Assembly: GCA_026545765.1 (NCBI GenBank)
Contig: CM048840.1
Location: forward strand, 20,712,765 to 20,776,764
DNA from: Plantago major
Lineage: Eukaryota; Streptophyta; Magnoliopsida; Lamiales; Plantaginaceae
DNA: 64,000 bases
Reading direction: 5' to 3'
Shown here: positions 9,085 through 18,978 of the stretch, piece after piece
Layout of the letters: the number at the start of each line of letters is the position of its first letter
Numbering within the stretch: position 1 is the first letter of the stretch
Program-made: the position numbers and the translations under genes
Notes under the pieces: model-generated
The model's input: the letters and a program-made list of their open reading frames with translations, nothing else
Told to the model about the DNA's origin: nothing
Databases searched by the model: none

Positions 9085-12000
9085 GGACCTGAAGTCCGAT
9101 TGATTAACGAATTCGAAATACGTACGGTACCGTTGCATCATCGAGTCAAATTTCATGTGCATTTAGATACTAAGTAATGCATCCTAATATGTTTATTCTT
9201 GCATAGCTTACATTATTTAGTTTTTCCTAGTATCCTTATGTATCATGTTGCATACTCACATGTTTATTCTTATATTGTGAATGTTATCACTCATACACAA
9301 CCCTCAGGTTGTGCACATGAAAGTGACTGGCTTGACTTACAAGTCATATGGGTTGAGAAAGTTTAATGAGGGGAGTTATCATCTCCAATAGTTAGTCCCA
9401 GAAGGAGACTAAAAGTATCATGTTAACAAACATGGATTGAATGAGGAAAGTTCTTGAAGAACTATTCTCTTTTTATCTCTAGACTCATTCTATAATCAAC
9501 TTCACGTCGACAACATGAAAATGTATATTCATTACATTGAACAAGTGAAGTATGAGATAAGATTCTCAAGATTTGTAAAGAGTAGTATTTGTTACATCAA
9601 TGATAGCTCAACCTGAAGTTTGAGCATATACAATGATTACTCTTGTTAACAATATTTAGATTGACATGTTCCAGAAGTACCTTAATCACTTGTCAACTAA
9701 GAATACAAATTCTTAAAAGTCGAGTTAACAAGAAGTTTACAATCCTTTACTATACCTTCTGAAGAAGGTATGTATCTTGTCATGTAAAGGGAGATAATGA
9801 CTGAAAAGCCATGAGTGCTTTTGCGTATTCCAGAATCAACTGCTTTATCTTGCCATTTTCATATATTGTATGTAATATTTGGAACCGCATATATCTCACT
9901 TCAGGTGCATTGGTCATTAATAAAATAGGCAAGATACCTCAATGTTTAACACATACCATTATATCACTGATCTGTAACTCTGTATGCCTCAAATTGGATC
10001 ATAGCGGGTCAGTCAAATCATAAAATTTTATAGTTGAACATATCTCAGTAATTTTGAAAGATATAACTGGTTTATATATGATACATCATCATATCCTTTT
10101 GAACATCTATTTGATGTATTTCATATTTAACAAGTCTAAACTTCCGGTTTAGTTTGGGGATCTAATTCTTTTTACCAGCTTTATCCTTCATCCTCCCCTT
10201 AAGGTGGTAAAACCTATCTCTAAGGGATAGGTTTATTGGGCGATTTATTATCAAACATCATAGTGTCCACCTTAGAATAAGTTTCTCATGTCTAGTTCTC
10301 TTCAAAAGAACATAACAATGGGGAAGTTAACATATTTGCACAGTTGGATTTTATAGATCGTGCTGAAAATAAATTTGCCCCAAAATAGAGATCAATTAAC
10401 TCACTCAATAAACTTTAATTGTAAAACAATTGAAAGATACATGTAGACTTCTGGCCACTTATATTGTATCAATCTTATCAACTTGATGAGTGTGATATTG
10501 CTTATTTTCAAGATCTCAATTTTCATGCTTACTTAATGTTGTGTCTTGCCACTGATGCAATTGAATTACAACATGAGAAAGCTTTCAGCACATAATTATA
10601 TTTTGTATATGAGAACTTCAGGTTTCACAAAAAACGGTAAAGTTGTAACCGGATGGCCGAATTTGTCACATCAAACATAATGTTCAATATTATCACTTTC
10701 TGCCAAGCTTCTGGTTGGTAGTGACTAATTCTTAGAGATGTGTCAATCTTCTTGTTGACGGGTAGTGAAATTTCATAGCGCTTGTATACAAAATTAATTT
10801 TGATACTGGCCAGAACGATGTGGCATAAAGAAACGATTCATTGTCTCTTTTTTATTTGGCAAGTCATATAGTCATCAACTCCTTCAAGGAGTAAGTCTAA
10901 CACGTGTTCTTCTGGGACACAATGTTCTTCAACGTAATTACTCTTCTAGAGCCTGAACTTTCTTTTGAGGCTTCATTTATATTTAAAAACTACTTGAATA
11001 ATCTATACCAAGTTTTGCACTTCAGGTGGTAAAAGCATCAAGTGATTCATTTGTAATTATGACTTCTGGGCACAAGTTGTCACTTATGACTTTATACTAC
11101 TAGTAGTAGCAAACTCTTATAGTGCTTTCACACAACATCAAGTCGAAAAGTGATATGCAAGGACTTGTAAATCCATATACAGTGACTAATAGACGTAGTA
11201 AATAACAGTGATTGCCACTTTGGTCCAAAGTTCACCAGTAAATATGAGGAGACTAATGAGCATTCACGAAATTAGTTGTAATGCCCCCTCTGAATGCTAG
11301 CATCATGATAGATGCTGTATAAACATTGTTCGATCCCAACTGCAGGTTCGGTAATCAACTTTGTGCTTGATATAGTTTCATCATCTTGAATATAATTACT
11401 TTTACCAACTTGAGATTGGAAATGCATTAGACATGTATTAGATGCGACTTGTTGTACATATATCTTATAATATGTCTGATTAAATAGATTATAATTTGTA
11501 CACTCTTCAATAGAAATAGCTCTATAAGAGTATATGACATGCCAGTTTCTATCCAAATGCTTGGACAACAAAATATATGTGTCCATTTGGAGAACAAGAC
11601 CAACTACAGGTTGGCGAGATATATTTTGTATTTTCATTTACTTCTTCCAACTTGAGGTTGGATATTTTAATACATTTCTCCAAACTTCAGGTTGAGATTT
11701 ATTTGATCACTCGTATAGTTTTCTCAACTTGGGGTTGACGAGATCTGTTTCATGCTCACTTCTGGTGAAGCTATGGACAAAGTTTCATATATAATTAGCA
11801 AAATGTTCACATTCACTTCAGAGAATGAGAAGAATCGATTTTTAGAAATTGATTATGATCTTCCAATTAAAGTTTTAAAACTTTATTATTTCTCCAACCA
11901 CCTCTTGTGGTGTGACCATAGTGATGCACTTGAGTATAGATCAAATAATGGTGGTTCATTTCCAATATACCAAATTGACATTAGCTCCTTTTTCAACCCT

Positions 12001-12759
12001 CTAATTTTTTTTTCAAATATCTCCAATCACTTCTGGGAAAGGAGATTCATAAATTGTATATGTTATTCATTGTACAAGAGGAGAACTTTTACAAATAAAC
12101 TGAACTTCTTGTTCATCATCATGTAAAATATGTATGAACAACAATAGTTGCACTCATATTATAGTACTATGGTCTACGAGACCAAACATTGTTCTTGTGA
12201 GCTAGGGGTATATCTTTACCACATGCATATCAAGTTTCTAGTGGTTTTCAAGATCCATACAATATAGTATGCACACAATTGCTACTTCGGGAGCAATAAT
12301 AAGAAATTGTGCCTTTAGGAGAATGACTTTAAGTACACTTGCACACATATTATTCCAACTTCAAGTTGGGCAATTTATAAAGATTAATACTACCAACTTC
12401 AGGTTGGAAGTTATTACTTTCTTTGCATCACCATCAATAAAATATGTTTAATATGGGCGTGCATTCCATCTTTGTCTAGCTAATCAAAGCTAGAATATTG
12501 ACCATTTGTTGATGGACTTAATTATGGCTAGAAATATTAACCATATTTTGATGGATTTATCATGGTCCATGATATGTCTGTGGACATATATATTTTAACA
12601 AAGGAACCATCAATTGTTAGCCACTTCTGGTGGTTTTCAATTCTTGAAAATTTTGGATCATATATCCATATCCATGTGAATGATAATTTGACATTCACTT
12701 CTTTCTCAATAATCGTAACCTTCAAGGTTTTGTATCTCATATTCACTTCAGGGAATATG
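9085..12759. repeat. Series of short hairpins with a conserved loop core
   Basis: At least 21 short inverted repeats share a core such as TTCAG or TTCTG while their arms differ. Clear cases, arm|core|arm: 9085 GGAC|ctgaa|GTCC; 9296 CACAAC|cctcag|GTTGTG; 9606 GCTCAA|cctgaagt|TTGAGC; 9752 ATACCTTC|tgaa|GAAGGTAT; 10136 CTAAAC|ttccg|GTTTAG; 10210 AAACCTATC|tctaagg|GATAGGTTT; 10703 CCAA|gcttctgg|TTGG; 10878 ACTCC|ttcaa|GGAGT; 11600 CCAAC|tacag|GTTGG; 11646 TCCAAC|ttgag|GTTGGA; 11724 TCAAC|ttggg|GTTGA; 11756 TCAC|ttctg|GTGA; 11810 CATTC|acttcaga|GAATG; 11897 ACCAC|ctctt|GTGGT; 12278 ATTGCT|acttcggg|AGCAAT; 12355 CCAAC|ttcaa|GTTGG; 12393 CCAAC|ttcag|GTTGG; 12621 CCAC|ttctg|GTGG; 12717 AACC|ttcaa|GGTT; 12738 CATATTC|acttcagg|GAATATG. 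Left of about 9.75 kb the core reads CTGAA/CCAGAAG; right of it, TTCAG/TTCTG. Confidence 0.8.
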
Positions 12760-13299
12760 GTAAACTATATTGTAATTTTATTACCACTTGGAAGGTTCAT
12801 CAAAAATATGAGTGTGAATATGAGATTCACCACTAACAAGAAAATTAAAGTGGTTAAATGATATCATATGATGAGAAAAATAAATTCAAGAAAGTAAATT
12901 ATAAACAAAATAAAACTTATCTTGAAAGATGATAAGTAATAGTTTTATAGTTTCAAAGGATATGTAGCTCCATTGGTAAAAACTCGTAAATGATCATACT
13001 AAAACACATGGCATCTCCTATCAAAATTCTTTGCCATGGTCTTAAGTATGTCTTCAGTATGCCATCATCTAAGGTTGCTTCATGCATCTTTAGGATGGAA
13101 CTACAAAAACAAAGAACTTATTAGTATATAATCTCAAACATAAAAATAATAAAATGCATCAATGTAGTATATGAAATTGAGAGATGGAGGGATGATGTAA
13201 TAAGAAATCTCTGTTCATGATCATCATCATCATGGCCAATCAGAACTCTCCTCTTCTTCTAGCTTTTCCTTTGGATCATAGTTTACATTCTCTATCAAT

Positions 13300-13326
13300 T
13301 GGTTGAGCACTATCGTGCTGATAACG
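13300..13326 (-). other. PBS-like motif next to the Copia-like LTR
   Basis: The minus strand reads CGTTATCAGCACGATAGTGC directly after the LTR's ...CTAACA end. Its place is right for a primer-binding site, and I recall the word GTTATCAGCACG from plant LTR elements, but I cannot name the tRNA. It sets the element on the minus strand. Confidence 0.45.
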
Positions 13327-13672
13327 TGTTAGAAATTATAGAACTAATGTGATAGGAAAGAAAAGAAGAACAATAAGAAAGGAGAGAGTAGAGTAGAAGA
13401 ATATATCATTCATCTTATCCAATGATACAAGTGCATTCAACATACATCATGAGCCACTATTTATAGGCTATAAGTAGGAGGAGATTTAATCTCATCATAA
13501 AGTATAATAGTAGTGGGGTGATTGGAGTTACAAGAGTTACAATAGGATGTAAATGGTGCCCTTTAACCCATAATCAATAAGGGATAGTAGTGGGGTGATT
13601 GGAGTTACAATAGTTATAAAGAAGTGGAGGAGGTGAATGGACATTCATCAAGTATCATATTATTACGTAACA
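13327..13672 (-). repeat. 5' LTR of the Copia-like element
   Basis: This 346-bp unit has TGTTA...TAACA inverted ends (plus strand TGTTAGAAATT at 13327, ACGTAACA ending at 13672). In element sense it holds a TATAAATA box (plus strand TATTTATA at about 13459), a plausible start for element transcription. The partner LTR is not in the window. Confidence 0.6.
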
Positions 13673-14146
13673 CATTTTATGCATAGATGAAGAGAGGAAA
13701 AGAGTAAGTGAAGATGGGTATCTTAGATTTTAGAATTTTGGATTTTGTATGTACCTACAGGTTGGGAATGGATGTTTATAAATTAGGGTTCATGAGATTT
13801 GAAGGTCATTGGGATTGGAAATATCTATACTAATATTAAAAAAATGAGTCCGTCTTGCGAGAGACCCCTATATATAGGAGAGTCCCGAAAGTCCCCTTTA
13901 AATGTTAAAATTAGACAATTATACCTTTTTTCTCGACTTGGTTTTTTATGGTTTTTCGCGGATCTTTTGACCCGGATTCATTAAAAACGGGTCAAGTATA
14001 AATAAGAAATTTACCATATTCCTAGACAATATAATGTAAAAACTAGAGAATTTCTCGCATAAACTAGACAATATAATGTAAAAACTAGACAATATAATGT
14101 AAATTTAATATCATGTAAAAACTAGAGAATTCCTTTCATAAACTAA

Positions 14147-14151
14147 ACAAT
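14147..14151. repeat. Target-site duplication (left), ACAAT
   Basis: ACAAT lies directly before the left LTR and again directly after the right LTR (28533-28537). Five bases is the usual size for Gypsy integration. The site is inside the Helitron's AACTAGACAATATAATG repeats. Confidence 0.9.
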
Positions 14152-15083
14152 TGTTGAGGGTTTAACTCCCCAACTACTTAGATTTATTTAACTCTTCCAA
14201 TGGGTGCCAAGGTAAGAGGCTCCTCGCTAGGTGAGGACCAAAGCGTGAGAACCAATGACCCATACTCCGTGAGGACACGCACACTTGGGTGGGGTTAGTG
14301 CCCGGTTTGCTAAGTGTCAAACCGGGATGAGACTTTACTTGAGAGTGACTGAGGATCAACTCTGTATAATGCTCGTGATGTGACTAGCGAGATGACTTGT
14401 TCGAAGTGACTTACTTGAAGTGCCTTGCTTATTGGGATATGTGCCTTATTTATAGGCCATCATCAAAATGGAAGGCCTTGCTAGGATTGCGCCATGTGTA
14501 CGGCTAGGATTGAGCCACCAATGCTAAGATGAGGCCCATAGCCCAATAATGAAGTTTTAGCCCATGCCATCTTGGGATTTAGGGGTAGTTTGGTCATTAT
14601 TGGGAGAGTTCTTGAGGATGTGACAGAGTCTGCCGAGATCCCAGGTTCGGAGAGGTCGGTCCGATGCATCCGGACACCGTTGTCGGTGAGGAAGTTCTCT
14701 GCTGTCAACTCTTCCGATTCGAGCTCCCTGGTTCGGACATCTCACTCTTTGGTGCCCACTTGCTTGGTAGCTTTATGAGACGATCATCTTTGGATCCGAG
14801 TCGACATCCGTGAGTCCTTGGGTCGGAGAGTCTTGACTTAGCACTATGCTCCTTTCCCAGGGAGGCTCGGACCAAGGTGGGTCGGACCTAGGGTTCCGGG
14901 TCGGGCCTTGCAGGTCCAAATCCTTTGTCCCTTTCTCTTAGGGTGGGTCGGACCATAGATGGTCTGCCCGGATCGGACCACTGGTTCAGACTTAAGTGCC
15001 TCGGATCCTTTGGATGACTTAGGACGCCTTAGGATTCGTTCTTAGGTCCTTTATGTCGGATTGGACATATTTCCGTATCAACA
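14152..15083 (-). repeat. 3' LTR of the Tat-type element
   Basis: In element sense it runs TGTTGATACGGAAATATGTCC ... CCCTCAACA, with perfect short inverted ends. The polypurine tract is seen on the plus strand as TATGTCCCCCTAG right next to it (15084-15096). It is 932 bp against 960 bp for the other LTR. Confidence 0.92.
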
Positions 15084-16137
15084 TATGTCCCCCTAGTTTC
15101 CAAGTATCTTAGTAGAAGATAGTTGTGGAACTATTGGTTTGGGGAGCCGTTTTGATTGAAAGAATCCGTCCTTCAGTCCCATCCGTTTCGATCTCGTTGA
15201 AAAAAGGTGTACTCCGTATTTCGTGTGGCCATTGACTTAGTCTCTCTCCCCCCCCCCCCCCTTTTTCTTTTTCTAAAACATCGTCGCCATCCGAGGGAGT
15301 AGGTCCGAATGGCAATGTGAAGAAAAAAGAAAAAAGGGTATTTGTAATGGAGACTAAGTTTAGGCTCCGAACGTCGGTGGTGTACCTTTGATGAGCTATG
15401 GTGGCGGACCGTAGGTGCGTGTCCCGTCCGAACCAACCTCTGTGGTTGCGGGAGGGTCCGAATGTCGCCGAGTATCTGAGGTTCCTGTGTGGACAAATTA
15501 TATTGGGTGCAAGCCGCTAGGCGTCGAGAAGATGATACTCCGGAGCTCTCGTGTTGTCTGTCGCCCGAGAGAGGGAGAGTTGTTGTATTCATCTATCCAA
15601 GAGGTAAATTTGTTGTACCCATTCGTCATTTCACTTGGTATAATTGTACTATACCGTTGGATGGTTCTTGATCGACGGTGGAGATTAAATCCGAAAAATC
15701 GCGACGGTTGGAGTTCCCAATATGGCCCTCTATAAATAGAGGGGTTGGCCGGTTCATTTCTCATCGTTTAGAGAGATAATTTTTGCATTCCGAGTACATC
15801 CGAAGCAACTACCAGCAATCCGAAGCGAGCAAGGAGCGGTTCGAAGCGCGTGATCCTGTGCAGAGTCAAGTCACTTCTTTCTAATCATCCGAGTCCAAGT
15901 AAGTTTACTCGTCTTGTCTTAAATTATCTCTGTGGTCTTTCCTCTTCAAGTTACTCGGATGTATGCTTATAATGTGTAGTATAGTTGATAACCAATACGT
16001 ACTTGATGTTGACTAACACCGAATAAGTGCGATCGACTCGAACTAAGCTGCCGAGTAAGCTGCTAGTTTTGGCTTTGAATTGGCCACTTTAATATACATA
16101 AACGACCTCTCGGACTGCCATCTTAAAGCTTACGATA
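15084..16137. other. Non-coding region between the 3' LTR and the antisense ORF region
   Basis: About 1 kb with no convincing coding. It holds a poly-C run at about 15249-15262 and, near its right end, the TATA-like box for the antisense unit. Short frames on both strands are not conserved in type. Confidence 0.55.
15726..15740 (+). promoter_or_regulatory. TATA-like box upstream of the antisense ORF region
   Basis: The plus strand reads CCCTCTATAAATAGAGGGG, a TATA box inside a small perfect palindrome. It lies about 400 bp before the first antisense open stretch and points toward it. A second candidate, TTCTATATATACTCC, lies at about 19851. Promoter function is inferred from sequence only. 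Confidence 0.5.
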
Positions 16138-18978
16138 TTGCTTTCTCCTTTCCCTAGGATGTCCGAGAGTGATAGCCAAAATCGATCCGAGGCTGAGGGA
16201 TATGACTCCGAGGCGATATCCTTAACCGATAGCTCCGAGGAGATTGAGATCATGGATGATGAAGTCTTTGGAGGTGGAGCAAGCGCCCATCCGAAGTCGG
16301 GAAGAGCCCGAGGTAAGTTCCTTACTTGTTAGTTGTTCATTCTGGTCCTCCGAGGCGTCCGGATTACTGCGAGTGTCGCATGTGCGAGTTATTATGGCGG
16401 CTCAAGAGACAAGCTCATGAGTTATAGGAACTCGTCGCCTGTCGTGGGCCAGAATCGAACTTAGGTAGAGATCCGAACTTTAATTCGCACCCTAGGTTAT
16501 AATTTTAGGAGTAATCCTAATCGAGTCCCGTTCGTTCTGGATCCGCAGGCGCCGACTGTTGAGGAAGTGCATGATACTTCGGAAGCACCTCCCAATTTGA
16601 GCATCTTCGAAGAGGGTGAGGAGGATCGTGTGTCAGCTGCGCCTATTCGACTGTAGAGTTAGCGTCCTCATCCGAGGAAGATGAGGCAGAAGAAGGTGTG
16701 CGGGGTGAAGATTCTGGTTCCGAGGAGGAAGAAGGTGTAGAGCCATCCGCTAATGTGCTCCGTGTGGAAACTTCCGGCAAGGTACGAGTCGGCGGTGGTG
16801 AGGAAGAGCGTCCGGAGGCCGAGGAAGGGTGAGGACGTTTTCAAGTGAAGTTCCCTCGGTCTAGAGACCAGTCACTCACCCCGATCCGGGAGGCGAGTTG
16901 AATGAAGATGGTACTCTGCCTACTTGTGCCTCAACCATCCGAGCCGATGAAGTGGATGAGCTCCGGAGGAGATATGAGATCCCGGAGTGTGTGGAGATTC
17001 TCATCCCGGACGAATCTCATGCTTTCTATAATCCGCCTCCGGGCTACATGTCTGTCTATGAGATAAGTCTCCATTGCGGATGGCGGCTACCGGTATCGTC
17101 CGAGTTTTTGGAGATTTTGAACAGCATTGGCTTGAGTCCGCACCAGATCATCCCCAACTCCCTCGGAAATTTGATGTGCTTCGGAGTCTCATGTAAATAT
17201 AAAGGCATCCCGCTTACCTTCGACAATTTCCGTAAATTGTTTAACATTAGTGTAAGTAGTAGGAACACTTGGTTCCATACATTCGTATGTCGCCAGGCAT
17301 ACACATTTTTTGTTGATCCCTTGTCCTCGTTGGGAATCCAATGGTTCAAGAGGTACATTTTTGTCCGTCCGGCTCTGAAGCCCGGGCAATCCGAAGCGGA
17401 GAGGCCCACATGGCATTTTGAGAAGAAGATCTTCCGGGGCAAACTGCTAGATTGGAAGCCACCGGCTCGGAACATCCCCTTGTGGATGCAGGCGTTCCAT
17501 CGTAGTCAGGAGTCGGAGAAGTACTTCTTCCGAGGTCTGATATGTCAGCCTCTGCCTTTCTTGGCCGGCTTGTCCGAGCCAAGTTTTTGTGATAATATGG
17601 AGGATTTGAGTAAGTGATTTCTCTCTACCTCTGGTTGGTTGTCCGAGTCGGTTGTCTGTTTGTCGACTATATATGATTATCATTTGTAGATTCTTTTGTA
17701 TTTTGCAACTCATTGTGATTCGGATGTGCAGCTTTTTGGTTCGAGTATACGATGTCGACCATGCGGGAGCTGAAGTGTCAGCAAAAGCAAATGGCTTGGA
17801 AGTTAGCGGAGGTTCCGGACCCAGTTATCAAGACTTCCACCGTACTCCCAATGAGCCAAGAAACGCTCTGTGTTCCGAGTGGAGGAGTCTCGAGAGGCTG
17901 CTTGGCGAAGAGGCCCAAACCATCCCTACTCTGACAAAGGGTAAGGTGGTGGAACTAAGGGCTCAAGAAGACTCAGATCCGTGTCCGAGATCCTCCCTTA
18001 AGCGGATCGAGCGTGAGCTCAAAAAGCGCTCCTCCGAAGGTCCGAATCCTCCCGCCAAGAAGGGCAAGGGAAAGGTGGGCGAGGCTCCTGAGCTGGATTC
18101 GGATGCTGAAGTTGCTCGGTTGGTTGCTGCTTCGGAGCTGGAGCGGATTTCGGAGTTAACTGCCGCTCAGCGCAAAGTGAGTTTAAGTTTTCCGTCGGTT
18201 TTACATCTTTTTGTGGTTCGGAGGTATCTAACACTTCCGATGTTTCGTTTTTGTTTTCTTCTTTATTCTTTGTTGAAGCATGCTCCTTGGTGGTCGCCGG
18301 AGGCTACCCGAGGAAGACTTAGCTGGCCGAGGCTGCGATTGAAGCGTCCGGTTGCAAAGACTTCGGGCGCTGAAGAAGGCCATAGCTGCTAAACAAGAGG
18401 CCGAGTCGGAGACGGCCAAGATGAAAAGTGCCATTCGATCTTTGGAGGCTGATTTGAAAGTGCACCAAGATAGTTTGGACGATTTCGTGGCCGTCTCTCG
18501 GACTTTCAAGGATAAGATGCTGAAGGAGCTTCGGGGAGTCCGGACAAGGGCTGTCCAAGATTTCCTTGATTCGGACTCCTACAAGTTTTTGCTCGAGTCA
18601 AAGTATGATGAGGCCCGTCAAGATGGGTTTGATGCAGCTGTGGAGCAGTGCCGGAGGAAGGGTTGGATACCGGATGATTGTAACTTGGAGGCTGAGGGGG
18701 TATCCGCCTTTAAAAATGGAGATGGCTCGGACTTTGCTCCGGAGGGTGTCTTGGATGCAGATTTGCTTAAGTGTGAATTTGTGGAGCTGGTCTGCGACGA
18801 GTCGGAGGGCAAGAAGTACAACCATGGTGGTCCGTATCTCCCATCCTTCGTCCCTCGGGTGCTCATGTCCAGTGTTTTCGTTCCTTTGGAGGACCACTTG
18901 GAGCACAACCGAGACTGGCTGACCTTGCCCGGGCCTGTCCAAGGCTTTGATCGCGACCTTGACCTGATGGCTTCCTGA
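16138..18978 (+). CDS. Antisense ORF region of the Tat-type element (Transposase_28-like and coiled-coil parts, fossil)
   Basis: Several open stretches lie on the plus strand, antisense to gag-pol: an acidic Ser/Glu-rich start (16159 on), a globular part at 16898-17617 (GYMSVYEISLHCGWRLPVS, then NLMCFGVSCKYKGIPLTF) that resembles the plant domain annotated as 'putative gypsy-type transposon' (PF04195), a Lys/Glu-rich linker, and a long coiled coil at 18352-18978. Antisense additional ORFs of this kind are known from Tat-lineage elements, but their role is not known. The pieces are in more than one frame; introns or decay could explain this. I do not attempt to join them. Confidence 0.65.

Larger units (their letters stand above)
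8848..13672 (-). mobile_element. Copia-like LTR element without recognisable coding (right part of the split element)
   Basis: A 346-bp LTR with a PBS-like motif beside it marks the right end. About 4.5 kb of AT-rich DNA to its left has no gag or pol that I can recognise in any frame; instead it holds the hairpin series described separately. The LTR element is old or non-autonomous. Assignment to Copia rather than Gypsy rests on the PBS-like motif, the short LTR and the 1-241 piece, and is tentative. Confidence 0.5.

Noticed and set aside
11756-12126. 124-codon plus-strand frame in the hairpin region
   Set aside because: The frame crosses several hairpins, is Phe/Ile/Asn-rich from AT-rich DNA and has no domain.
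14174-15083. Short open frames inside the Tat-type LTR (for example at 14174-14359 and 14481-14708)
   Set aside because: The same frames recur in the other LTR and carry no protein features; they are chance frames.
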